From positions 62,001-126,000 of the forward strand of contig NZ_JARVRX010000011.1 of NCBI RefSeq assembly GCF_030209435.1: 64,000 bases of DNA, written 5' to 3'. The translations under genes were made by a program, and so were the position numbers. Below are positions 46,728 through 55,056 of the stretch, piece by piece. Position 1 is the stretch's first letter; each line of letters starts with the position of its first letter. The notes beneath the pieces are model-generated. The model searched no databases. It was not told the DNA's origin and saw only the letters and a program-made list of their open reading frames with translations. Origin of the DNA: Mycolicibacterium sp. lyk4-40-TYG-92. Its GTDB lineage: Bacteria; Actinomycetota; Actinomycetes; Mycobacteriales; Mycobacteriaceae.

Positions 46728-48697
46728 TGGCTGGTCGATGCCGACGGTTGCGCGGTGATGGGCGCCGACGCGGTGGCGACCGATGCCGACGGAGCGGACC
46801 CGGTGGCCGCCGACACGGACGCCGTCTTGGGCGGCTGCTCCACCGTGGGCTGCGAGCTGGGCGGCTGGGCCGTCGGGGTCTGCGCGGTGGGCGGTTGAGT
46901 CGTCGGCGGCTTCGTCGTGGTCGGCGGCGGCTGCGTGGTGGTGGGCGGCTGCGTCGTCGTCGGCTGGGTGGTCGTAGTGGGCGGCTGCGTGGTGGTCGTG
47001 GTCGTCGGCGGCGTCGTGGTTGTGGTGGTGGTCGTCGACGGGGTCGTCGTCGTGGTGGTTGTGGTGGTGGTCGTCGTCGAGCTCGTGGTCGACGAATCGG
47101 TGGTGGTCGTGGTGGTCGGGTTGTCGGTGGTGCTCGGCGTGGTGGTGACCGGGTTGGTCACCGTCGAGGTTTCCACCTGCCCATTCGGATTCGTCTGTGT
47201 CACAACCGACTTCGTGGCCTTGTAAGTGCTCGTGGTGATGGAGCCGTCAGGGCCGGTGATGGTGGTGGTGACGTCGACGGTCACCGGACCGGACGGGGTG
47301 TCGTTGCTGGTGAGCCCGACCGCGGCCCAGCTGCCGCCGGCGACCAGGAACGCCGCCGCGGCCGCGCCGAAGATCAGTGGTGGGCGCCGGTACCAGGGGA
47401 CGGGTGCCACGTCGGGCAGGTTGTCCTCTTCTTCGTGCGCGAAGTCCATCGCCGGCCGCGCGGTCGTCTCCCCGAAGGGGGCCGCCTCGGCGTAGCCGGT
47501 CGAGAAATCTGTGGGGTAGTCGCCGCCGACCGCGGCGCCGGGTTCCTCGTCGTCGGACCAGGCCAGTGACGGCCCGACGGTCGAGGATGGGGTCGCGTCG
47601 GCAGGCGGCACCGGGGCAGCCATGGTTGCCGGGCCGCCCGCCCATGCGGCGGGACCCGCGGCCCAGCCCATGGTGGGGGCCATGCCGGTCGGGGCATCGG
47701 CGCTCATGGTGCGCTGATCCACCAACGGGGCACCGCCGGCAGCGGTGAGCGCCGGCTGCGGCGAGGTCACCACCGGAACCCGGAAGTGCTCGGAAAGTCG
47801 TTGCGTGACAATCGGAATCGACGCACCGCCACCGGCAGTGGCGACAGCGGTCAGGACACCGGCCGGAATCTGGTTGCGCTGCAGGGTTTCCTGCACGACG
47901 GCGACCAGCCCCGCCAGGGCCGGCTCGAGCAGCCGCTCCAGTTCGGGTCGGGTGATGCGCAGCGCCGACGCGAAGCCGGGCAGGTTGGCGTTCACCGACG
48001 TCGCCGTCTCCGACGAGAGGCGCTCCTTGGCCTGCCGGCACTGGTCGCGCAGTTGGGACAGCGAGCCGACGGCTGCGGTGCCGGCCGGATCCGCGTCGGA
48101 CGACTCGGTGATGCCGGCGATGACGTGGTTCAGCAGGGCCTGGTCCACCAGGTCGCCGGAGAACTCCGGGTAGCGCACGGTTTCGCCGATCTGGCTCAGC
48201 GTTGCGGCGTCGGCGATGGTCACGCTGGTGCCGCTGCCACCGAAATCACAGAGGGCCACCACACCGTGATCGGGCAGCCCGGACCCGGCCTTGAGGCCGG
48301 CCAGGGCCGCGGCAGCATCGGAGACCACCGGTGCGGCCGCCAGGCCCGGCTTGCCGCGCAGCGCGGCGGCGAGTGCGCCGATGGTGGACATGCCCCAGTG
48401 CGCCGGAGCGGCGATGACGATCGGGTCGCCGCCTCCTACCGTGCGGGCCAGGGAGTCGAGGGCCTCGGCCAGGACGGCTTCGCCGCGATGTGCCGAGCCG
48501 TCGGGAGCGATCAGGGGGATCGGGTCGCCGACGCGCTCCACGAACCCCGTCAACACCAGGCCCCCGGGCTGCGTGGGAATGCCGACTTCGGCGGGCCGGT
48601 CCGGGTACAGGGCCAGGATGGCGCGACGGCTCACCGGCGGTCGCCCGGCCGGCACGGCCACCAGGTTGGTCTGGCCGATCGACAAACCGAGGCTCAT
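46724..48697 (-). CDS. Hsp70-like membrane protein with Thr-rich tail
   Basis: A 657-residue protein. The N-terminal 320 residues look like an Hsp70 nucleotide-binding domain (GLSIGQTNLVAV, VALCDFGGSGTSVTI, TAVATAGGGASIPIVTQRL). An acidic linker, one membrane helix (PLIFGAAAAAFLVAGGSWAAV) and an external Thr/Pro-rich tail of about 200 residues follow, with runs of more than ten Thr. The ATP domain would sit inside and the tail in the cell wall. The ATG at 48697 has AAGGAG eight bases upstream. It is co-transcribed with iniR, so it may sense or transmit envelope stress. Confidence 0.8.
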   Translation of the reverse strand: MSLGLSIGQTNLVAVPAGRPPVSRRAILALYPDRPAEVGIPTQPGGLVLTGFVERVGDPIPLIAPDGSAHRGEAVLAEALDSLARTVGGGDPIVIAAPAHWGMSTIGALAAALRGKPGLAAAPVVSDAAAALAGLKAGSGLPDHGVVALCDFGGSGTSVTIADAATLSQIGETVRYPEFSGDLVDQALLNHVIAGITESSDADPAGTAAVGSLSQLRDQCRQAKERLSSETATSVNANLPGFASALRITRPELERLLEPALAGLVAVVQETLQRNQIPAGVLTAVATAGGGASIPIVTQRLSEHFRVPVVTSPQPALTAAGGAPLVDQRTMSADAPTGMAPTMGWAAGPAAWAGGPATMAAPVPPADATPSSTVGPSLAWSDDEEPGAAVGGDYPTDFSTGYAEAAPFGETTARPAMDFAHEEEDNLPDVAPVPWYRRPPLIFGAAAAAFLVAGGSWAAVGLTSNDTPSGPVTVDVTTTITGPDGSITTSTYKATKSVVTQTNPNGQVETSTVTNPVTTTPSTTDNPTTTTTTDSSTTSSTTTTTTTTTTTTPSTTTTTTTTPPTTTTTTQPPTTTTQPTTTQPPTTTQPPPTTTKPPTTQPPTAQTPTAQPPSSQPTVEQPPKTASVSAATGSAPSASVATASAPITAQPSASTSQ

Positions 48698-48769
48698 GAA
48701 GTCCACTCCTTTGACGCGCTATCGACTCAGGCCACCCTATGCGCTGACGGCCTGGGGGTGGGACACAAT

Positions 48770-48811
48770 CCCCTAACGATTGGTGAATCCCTAATGGGAG
48801 TGCCCCTAACG
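48770..48811. promoter_or_regulatory. CCCTAA repeats in the Hsp70/Rv0340-like divergent region
   Basis: CCCCTAACG occurs at 48770-48778 and 48803-48811, with TCCCTAAT at 48788-48795. The copies lie between the divergent Hsp70-like and Rv0340-like genes. The same motif recurs upstream of iniB, so these are candidate sites for one regulator, most simply IniR. Confidence 0.6.
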
Positions 48812-48939
48812 GGTGATGTCGGGTGCTGGGGTCAGCACCGATCTCCAGGAGCTTTATCGGCGATAGCATCGAAATAGTTATCAAGGGGTCTACCTGGTGT
48901 AAGACCCGCAGAGTCGAATCGACGGAAGGAGTAGGTGCC

Positions 48940-49476
48940 GTGGCAAATCCACTACTCGATTTCGTCATGTCGGTGGTCCGTGATCCCGACGTGGCAGCGC
49001 ACTACGCCGCCGACCCCGCCGGTGCCATCGCCGACGCCAATCTCAGTGGCGTCACCACGGCGGATGTCGCGCACCTGATCCCGGTGGTGTCCGAGTCCCT
49101 GGGCGCGGTGTCGTCCGCAGCAGGTGGCGTCCCGACTGCCGGATTCGATGATCCCGGCGTCAACGTCTGGACCAGTGGTGCCGCGACCGCGGCGTTCGAC
49201 GCCTTCGACGCTTTCAGCACGCATGTGCCGACGGTGGTGTCGCCGCAGGTGATTTCGGACCCTGACCTGGGTGGATTCGACAGCGGACCGAGCCTGCCGA
49301 TCCACGACGCCGTGCCAGACCTGGCGGTGTCCGACGATCTGGGCCTGCACAGCGACATCCCGGTCGTCGATGCCGGGCAATTCTCGGAGCCCGATGCGCT
49401 CGACTGGCATCCCACCGATACCGCAGACCCGTCGGCCGGTGTCGAGCACCATCAGGGCTTCGACTTCTTCAGCTGA
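48940..49476 (+). CDS. IniB-like protein (Rv0340 type)
   Basis: A 178-residue protein. The N-terminal ~60 residues, MANPLLDFVMSVVRDPDVAAHYAADPAGAIADANLSGVTTADV, share the pattern of the IniB N-terminus. The rest is acidic and low in structure, rich in Asp, His and Ser. It matches Rv0340 in position and start. The GTG at 48940 has GGAAGGAG upstream. A 16-bp hairpin directly after it stops the transcript, so it is expressed apart from iniB. The function is unknown; probably envelope-stress related. Confidence 0.8.
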   Translation: MANPLLDFVMSVVRDPDVAAHYAADPAGAIADANLSGVTTADVAHLIPVVSESLGAVSSAAGGVPTAGFDDPGVNVWTSGAATAAFDAFDAFSTHVPTVVSPQVISDPDLGGFDSGPSLPIHDAVPDLAVSDDLGLHSDIPVVDAGQFSEPDALDWHPTDTADPSAGVEHHQGFDFFS

Positions 49477-49490
49477 CCAGCTCATCCCCG

Positions 49491-49527
49491 ACAAACGCCG
49501 GTGGCCGCCATGGCCACCGGCGTTTGT
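49491..49527 (+). terminator. Terminator after the Rv0340-like gene
   Basis: A perfect 16-bp stem ACAAACGCCGGTGGCC (49491-49506) pairs with 49512-49527 around a 5-base loop and is followed by a T-rich stretch. It separates this gene from iniB. Confidence 0.85.
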
Positions 49528-49564
49528 GTTCTCTCATCGCATATTCAGCAAACGCCCTAGTTAT

Positions 49565-49663
49565 CCCCTAATCCCCTAATAGGGGGAGCGTGGATACCCC
49601 ACTAAGTTTGGTTGGGGGTAGGGGTGGTTGCCCCGTTTGCACGGCTCTTGACGGCCCCTAACG
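49565..49663 (+). promoter_or_regulatory. iniB control region with CCCCTAA repeats
   Basis: Tandem CCCCTAAT copies at 49565-49572 and 49573-49580, an inverted TAGGGG at 49619-49624 and CCCCTAACG at 49655-49663 precede iniB. In M. tuberculosis the iniBAC promoter responds to isoniazid and ethambutol; these repeats, shared with the upstream gene, are candidate operators. Confidence 0.6.
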
Positions 49664-49732
49664 TTGTTGTCAGTTCGCCGGACAGCCGGCGCGAAAACTT
49701 CCAAAGAGCAACACCCAACGAAAGGGACTCCA

Positions 49733-50851
49733 ATGACCAGCCTGATCGAATTCATCATCGACCTGTTCCGCTTCCCCACCGTCGCGAGCTCGTTCGTCGC
49801 GAACCCCGAGCAGACCATGCGCGACGCCGGCCTCGCCGGTGTCACCTCCGCGCAGCTCGCCTCGGTGGCCGCCAGTGCCGTCCCGGCCGGCGTGGTGCTC
49901 GGTGGCGGCGACCCGGTCGTCGGCCTGCAGAACGCGGTCTCGGACTACTACAGCATGTCCTCGCCGTTCTCCCCGCAGACCGCCTTTGCCCCGCAGACCG
50001 ACTTCGCGAGCCGCAACCAGACCGATTTCGCCAGCCACAACAACGTGCCGATCGCCAGCGGCAACGACATCCCGGTGCTGAGCCCCGACCAGCACGCCGG
50101 CGCCAACGCCCAGCAGGGTGCGTTCAACCTGGGCTTCGGTGACATCACCCTCGGCGGCAGCCACGTCCAGCAGGGCGACGGCGGCGTCAACATCGCGGGC
50201 AACAACCACGGTGACATCGCCAGCGGCAAGGGCGCCGTGCAGGGCGACGGCAACACCGTCACCAACGGCGACATCCTGACCGGCAGCCACTCCCCGGTGA
50301 TCGTCGGGACCGGCAACCACGCGACCGACAACTCGCAGACCGCGGGCGGCCACATCATCCAGGGCAACTCGGGCCCGGTGGTCAACGACGTCAACACCGG
50401 TGGCGGCAACGGCGGCGGCGCCAGCGCCGGCGGCGGCCTGATCGGTGGCGGCCACGCCAGCGGCGGCAGCGGTGGTAGCGGCGGCAACATCCTCATCAAC
50501 GACGGCAACACCTCGTCGACGCACGTCGGTGGCAACCAGACCACGGTCGGTGGCGACCTGGGCAGCGGCAACAAGAGCGTCATCGACGACTCGTCGCACT
50601 CCTCGACGGTGAACACCAGCCTGAACAGCGGGAACACGGCCAACACCAGCATCGGTAGCGGCAACAGCACCCACACCAACATCGGCAGCGGGAACACCAC
50701 CCACACCGACCTGAGCGCCGACAACTCGGTGCACAGCACGGTTGCCGACAACTCGGTGCACGAGGCGAGCATGAACACCTACGCACCGACCGAAACCCAC
50801 ACCACCACCGATTTCAGCCACACCACCCACGTCGATCCGCACATGCACTGA
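49733..50851 (+). CDS. iniB: IniB, Gly/Asn/Ser/Thr-rich repeat protein
   Basis: A 372-residue protein. The IniB N-terminal domain (MTSLIEFIIDLFRFPTVASSFVANPEQTM) is followed by a long low-complexity part of Gly, Asn, Ser, Thr and His, with repeats such as GSGN(T/S)THTN and (S/A)DNSVH, likely a beta-rich or fibrous structure. It is the first gene of the drug-induced iniBAC operon in mycobacteria. Its biochemical role is unknown. AAAGGGA stands before the ATG. A strong hairpin separates it from iniA, allowing more IniB than IniA. Confidence 0.9.
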   Translation: MTSLIEFIIDLFRFPTVASSFVANPEQTMRDAGLAGVTSAQLASVAASAVPAGVVLGGGDPVVGLQNAVSDYYSMSSPFSPQTAFAPQTDFASRNQTDFASHNNVPIASGNDIPVLSPDQHAGANAQQGAFNLGFGDITLGGSHVQQGDGGVNIAGNNHGDIASGKGAVQGDGNTVTNGDILTGSHSPVIVGTGNHATDNSQTAGGHIIQGNSGPVVNDVNTGGGNGGGASAGGGLIGGGHASGGSGGSGGNILINDGNTSSTHVGGNQTTVGGDLGSGNKSVIDDSSHSSTVNTSLNSGNTANTSIGSGNSTHTNIGSGNTTHTDLSADNSVHSTVADNSVHEASMNTYAPTETHTTTDFSHTTHVDPHMH

Positions 50852-50868
50852 TCGATCGCGACAAACCG

Positions 50869-50899
50869 TCCGGCGGGGCCACCTACAGGCCCCGCCGGA
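50869..50899 (+). terminator. Intra-operon hairpin between iniB and iniA
   Basis: A 12-bp perfect stem TCCGGCGGGGCC (50869-50880) pairs with 50888-50899 around a 7-base loop. It has no T-run and lies 49 bases before the iniA start. It may act as an attenuator or protect the iniB message from decay. Confidence 0.65.
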
Positions 50900-50947
50900 T
50901 GTTTGCGCATACCGTTAGACAGTGACGATGCAGTCGAGGAGAGCCCA

Positions 50948-52789
50948 GTGACGCAGCCGAACGAGGCGAACCCGCGCCCGGTCGCGGTGATCGTCGAGTT
51001 GATCGACCACACCAGCCGGATTGCGGGCCTCAACGACCGCGAAGACCTGGCGCAGCGGTTGCTGGCGGCCAAGACCCGGATCAGCGATCCGCAGATCCGG
51101 GTGGTGATCGCCGGACAGCTCAAGCAGGGCAAGAGTCAGTTGCTGAACTCGTTGCTGAACATGCCGGTCGCGCGCGTCGGCGATGACGAGAGCACCGTGC
51201 TCACCACCGTCGTCCACTACGGCGACGCGGCGGCCGCCGAACTCGTGCTGGCGCCGGCTCAGGAAGGGGGCGATCCCGCCGTCGTCGCCATCCCGCCCAA
51301 CCAGCTGTCGGCCGATCTGCGCCACGCCCCACAGGCCCAGGGTCGCCAGGTGCTGCGCGTCGAGGTGGCGGCACCGAGCCCGATGCTCAAGGGCGGCCTC
51401 ACCTTTGTCGACACTCCCGGCGTGGGCGGGCTCGGGCAGCCGCACCTGTCGGCCACGCTCGGCCTGTTGCCCGACGCCGATGCCCTCCTGATGGTCAGTG
51501 ACACCAGCCAGGAGTTCACCGAACCCGAACTCACGTTCATTCGGCAGGCCGTCGAAATCTGCCCGGTGGCAACGATTGTCGCCACCAAGACCGACCTGTA
51601 CCCGCACTGGCGCGAGATCGTCGCGGCCAACGCCGCGCATCTGCAGCGCGCGCGACTCAACGTCCCCGTGGTTCCTGCTTCTTCGGCGCTGCGCACCCAC
51701 GCGCTGGCGCTGAACGACAAGGAACTCAACGACGAATCCAACTTCCCGGCGATCATCAAGTTCCTCACCGACAAGGTGCTCAGTCGCGAGAACGACCGCA
51801 TCAAGGACCAGGTGGTCACCGAAATCCACGCGGCTGCAGAACACCTCACCCTGGCCGTCTCCACCGAGCTGGCGGCGATCAACGATCCCGAAAAGATCGA
51901 GCGCATCAAGGCCGAACTGGAGTACAAGAAGGAAGAAGCCCAGAATGCGTTGCAGCAGACCGCATTGTGGCAACAGGTGCTCAACGACGGCATCGCCGAC
52001 CTGACCGCCGACGTCGACCACGACCTGCGGAACCGGTTCCGCAACATCACCGCGCACACCGAGCGCATCATCGACGGTTGCGACCCCACCCAGCACTGGG
52101 CCGAGATCGGCGCCGAGTTGGAGAACGTCGTCGCGACCGCCGTTGGCGACAACTTCGTCTGGGCGCATCAGCGCGCCCAGGCGCTCGCCGCCGAGGTGGC
52201 CCGCACGTTCGTCGAGGCTGGGCTGGATTCGGTCGAATTGGCCGAGGTCAGGGCCCGTGACTTCGGCGCAGGCCTGGGCGAGTTCAACCCTGTGGCGCGG
52301 CTGGAGTCCGAGCCGATCCGGGCCGGGCACAAGGTCATCACGGGGATGCGCGGCTCCTACGGCGGCGTGCTGATGTTCGGCATGCTGACCTCGTTCGCCG
52401 GGCTCGGCATGTTCAACCCGCTGTCGCTGGGCGCCGGACTCGTGCTGGGCCGCAAGGCCTACAAAGAGGACATGGAAAACCGCATGCTGCGGGTACGCGG
52501 CGAGGCGAAGATGAACGTCCGCCGGTTCGTCGACGACGTGTCGTTCGCCGTCGGCAAGGAATCGCGCGACCGGCTGCGAAACATCCAGCGCCACTTGCGT
52601 GATCACTATCGGGGCATCGCCAACCAGACCACCCGCTCGCTCAACGAATCGCTGCAGGCGACCCTCGCGGCGGCGCAGATCGAAGCCGGTGAGCGCGACA
52701 ACCGCGTGCGCGAACTGGAGCGGCAGTTGAACATTCTGCGCCAGGTCATCGACAACGCAGTGAAACTGACGCCGGCCCTGGCGCAGTGA
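50948..52789 (+). CDS. iniA: IniA, dynamin-like GTPase
   Basis: A 613-residue bacterial dynamin. G1 is GQLKQGKS (56-63), G3 DTPG (154-157) and G4 TKTD (212-215). Helical neck/trunk regions follow, and a hydrophobic membrane paddle at about 465-500 (GGVLMFGMLTSFAGLGMFNPL). It matches Rv0342 over the whole length. IniA remodels membranes and helps mycobacteria to survive isoniazid and ethambutol. The GTG at 50948 has GAGGAGAG before it. It overlaps iniC by 4 bases (GTGA). Confidence 0.95.
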   Translation: MTQPNEANPRPVAVIVELIDHTSRIAGLNDREDLAQRLLAAKTRISDPQIRVVIAGQLKQGKSQLLNSLLNMPVARVGDDESTVLTTVVHYGDAAAAELVLAPAQEGGDPAVVAIPPNQLSADLRHAPQAQGRQVLRVEVAAPSPMLKGGLTFVDTPGVGGLGQPHLSATLGLLPDADALLMVSDTSQEFTEPELTFIRQAVEICPVATIVATKTDLYPHWREIVAANAAHLQRARLNVPVVPASSALRTHALALNDKELNDESNFPAIIKFLTDKVLSRENDRIKDQVVTEIHAAAEHLTLAVSTELAAINDPEKIERIKAELEYKKEEAQNALQQTALWQQVLNDGIADLTADVDHDLRNRFRNITAHTERIIDGCDPTQHWAEIGAELENVVATAVGDNFVWAHQRAQALAAEVARTFVEAGLDSVELAEVRARDFGAGLGEFNPVARLESEPIRAGHKVITGMRGSYGGVLMFGMLTSFAGLGMFNPLSLGAGLVLGRKAYKEDMENRMLRVRGEAKMNVRRFVDDVSFAVGKESRDRLRNIQRHLRDHYRGIANQTTRSLNESLQATLAAAQIEAGERDNRVRELERQLNILRQVIDNAVKLTPALAQ

Positions 52790-54300
52790 GCACCAGCGCA
52801 CGCGTCCGCGCCATCCTGGGCGGCGTCATCTCGGCATATCGATCCGACCCCGTCTACCAGCACCGGCCGCAGGCCCTGGCCGAGCTGGACTGGATCGGCC
52901 GCCGGCTCGATCAGCCGATCCGCATCGCCCTCGCCGGCACCCTCAAGGCCGGCAAATCGACGCTGGTGAATGCGCTTGTGGGCGAAGAGATTGCGCCCAC
53001 CGACGCCACCGAGGCCACCCGCCTGGTGACCTGGTTCCGGCACGGCATGACGCCCCGGGTCACCGCCAACCATCGGGACGGCCGCCGCACCGACGTGCCG
53101 ATCACGCGCGCTGACGGCCTCACGTTCGACCTCGCGCGGTACTCCGGGCCCCAGGGCGGCGCCAACGTCGGAGACATCGTCGACCTCGATGTGCAGTGGC
53201 CCGCAGCCGAATTGGAACAGACGACCATCATCGACACCCCGGGCACGTCGTCGCTGTCGCGTGACGTCTCCGACCGGACGCTGCAGCTGCTGGTCCCGCG
53301 CGACGGCGTGCCGCGGGTGGACGCCGTCGTCTTTCTGCTGCGCACCCTCAATGCCCCAGACATCGCGCTGCTCAAGCAGATCGGCGAACTCGTCGGCAGC
53401 GGGTCGGGTGCCCTCGGCGTCATCGGGGTCGCGTCGCGCGCCGACGAGATCGGGGCCGGGCGGATCGACGCGATGATGTCGGCCCGCGAGGTGGCCACCC
53501 GGTTCACCGCCGAGCTGGACCGGACCGGCGTCTGCCAGGCCGTCGTCCCGGTGTCGGGGCTGCTGGCGCTGACCGCGCGCACCCTGCAGCAGAGCGAATT
53601 CGCGGCACTGCAGAAGCTGGCCGCCCTGGACGGCGACGGCGCCACCGCCCTGACCAAGGCCATGCTGTCGGCGGATCGTTTTGCCCGCCAGGATGATTCG
53701 TTGCCGGTGGACGTCGTCACCCGGGGCGCGCTGCTCGACCGGTTCGGCATGTTCGGCATCCGGATCGCAATCGCGGTGTTGCGCGCCGGCGTCACCGACT
53801 CCCAGGGGCTGGCCGACGAACTGCTGGACCGCAGCGGGTTGGTGGCGCTGCGGGACGTCATCGATCAGCAGTTCGCGCAGCGCGCCGACATGCTCAAGGC
53901 ACACACCGCGTTGCGGTCGCTGCGGCGCTTCGTGGAGACCAATCCCATCTACGCGACGCCGTTCATCCTGGCGGACATCGATCCGCTGCTGGCCGATACG
54001 CACGCCTTCGAAGAATTGCGACTGCTCGGTCAATTACGTTCGCGGCCAACCACATTGAACGAGGACGAGATGGCCTCGCTGCGCCGCATCATCGGCGGCT
54101 CGGGTACCGACGCGGCGAGCCGGCTGGGCCTGAGCAACGACGCCCCGTACGACGGCCCGCGGGCGGCCTTCGCGGCGGTGCAGCGGTGGCGCCGCCGGGC
54201 CGATCACCCGCTCAACGATCCCTTCACCGCACGCGCCTGCCGGGCCGCCGTGCGCAGCGCCGAGGCCCTGGTCGCCGACTACGCGGCGCAGGGAAGGTGA
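52786..54300 (+). CDS. iniC: IniC, dynamin-like GTPase
   Basis: A 504-residue dynamin-like protein of the Rv0343 type. G1 is GTLKAGKS (51-58), G3 is in IIDTPGTSS near 145-150, and the usual TKxD is replaced by SRAD (VIGVASRADEIG). The helical part is shorter than in IniA and lacks a clear paddle, so it may form a heteromer with IniA. Translation is coupled to iniA. Confidence 0.93.
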   Translation: MSTSARVRAILGGVISAYRSDPVYQHRPQALAELDWIGRRLDQPIRIALAGTLKAGKSTLVNALVGEEIAPTDATEATRLVTWFRHGMTPRVTANHRDGRRTDVPITRADGLTFDLARYSGPQGGANVGDIVDLDVQWPAAELEQTTIIDTPGTSSLSRDVSDRTLQLLVPRDGVPRVDAVVFLLRTLNAPDIALLKQIGELVGSGSGALGVIGVASRADEIGAGRIDAMMSAREVATRFTAELDRTGVCQAVVPVSGLLALTARTLQQSEFAALQKLAALDGDGATALTKAMLSADRFARQDDSLPVDVVTRGALLDRFGMFGIRIAIAVLRAGVTDSQGLADELLDRSGLVALRDVIDQQFAQRADMLKAHTALRSLRRFVETNPIYATPFILADIDPLLADTHAFEELRLLGQLRSRPTTLNEDEMASLRRIIGGSGTDAASRLGLSNDAPYDGPRAAFAAVQRWRRRADHPLNDPFTARACRAAVRSAEALVADYAAQGR

Positions 54301-54351
54301 GATATTCGAGATCGTTGGCAATTTTGTGCCCCACGCGGCTACCGTTTGCGG

Positions 54352-55056
54352 GTGGCTCAATCGTTTGATCCCTTCGGCCTGGTAGGACGCGCCGTGGACG
54401 CCGCTCGACTCGGCCTGGACGTCTACAGCTGGACCGAGCAGCAGATCGTCGGCGCCCTGCGCAAAGGCCTCAACGAACTGGAACCCGAAGACACCGACGA
54501 CGACATCGTCGCGGCCGCAGATACCTCGGCACCGAGGTCCTCGAGCGCGAACTCGGCCGCCGGCGAAGAGTCGCTCAACTCCAAGATGAGCCAGCTGCTC
54601 AATCGAGCGCTCGACCAGAACACCGCCGGCAGCCAGACCGAGCTGTACCACCATCTGCTCGATCAGTTGGTGGCCGACGAGGCCCGCATCGTCGGCGCAC
54701 TGTCCGACGGTTCGGTCTCACCCTTGGTCAACGTGTATGACCGGACCCGCAAGCCGGTGCTGGAGAACGCGGCACTGGTCGGCCGGACCGCGAACGTCGC
54801 GCTCCCGCAGATGACGCCGCAGTACATCGGGCATTTGCTGGCGCTGCGCCTCGTGGAGATCGGTCCGGAGGATTCTGCGCTGAAAACCGACTACGAGGTG
54901 TTGATGGCTGAGACCATCGTGCTCAACGCGATCAAGGCCGCGTCGAAGGGTCCGCTGCCTGCCAAGGTGGAGAAACTGACGTTGACGCTGTCGCCGCTGG
55001 GCCGATCGCTGTGGGCCGCCGCCACCGCGGAGGACGACCAGAACGGGTGGCGCTGA
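54352..55056 (+). CDS. Abi-alpha (DUF4393) family protein
   Basis: A 234-residue protein. After a Ser/Ala-rich N-terminal third, residues 90-230 match the Abi-alpha fold: ELYHHLLDQLVADEARIVGALSDGSVSPLVNVYDR, LPQMTPQYIGHLLALRLVEIGPED and VEKLTLTLSPLGRSLWAA. Some members of this family cause abortive infection in other bacteria. It lies 51 bases after iniC and is coupled to the DUF445 gene by TGATG. The GTG at 54352 is chosen as nearest plausible start. An immune function is an inference from the family name. Confidence 0.75.
   Translation: MAQSFDPFGLVGRAVDAARLGLDVYSWTEQQIVGALRKGLNELEPEDTDDDIVAAADTSAPRSSSANSAAGEESLNSKMSQLLNRALDQNTAGSQTELYHHLLDQLVADEARIVGALSDGSVSPLVNVYDRTRKPVLENAALVGRTANVALPQMTPQYIGHLLALRLVEIGPEDSALKTDYEVLMAETIVLNAIKAASKGPLPAKVEKLTLTLSPLGRSLWAAATAEDDQNGWR

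Noticed and set aside
46900..47220. GTGGTGGTCGT-type repeats as a possible CRISPR or satellite array
   Set aside because: They are Thr codon runs of the Hsp70-like protein's tail, with no fixed repeat-spacer unit. No CRISPR array was seen anywhere in the window.
50915..52801. 628-codon minus-strand frame over iniA
   Set aside because: Antisense shadow of iniA, which has full GTPase motifs and matches mycobacterial IniA throughout.
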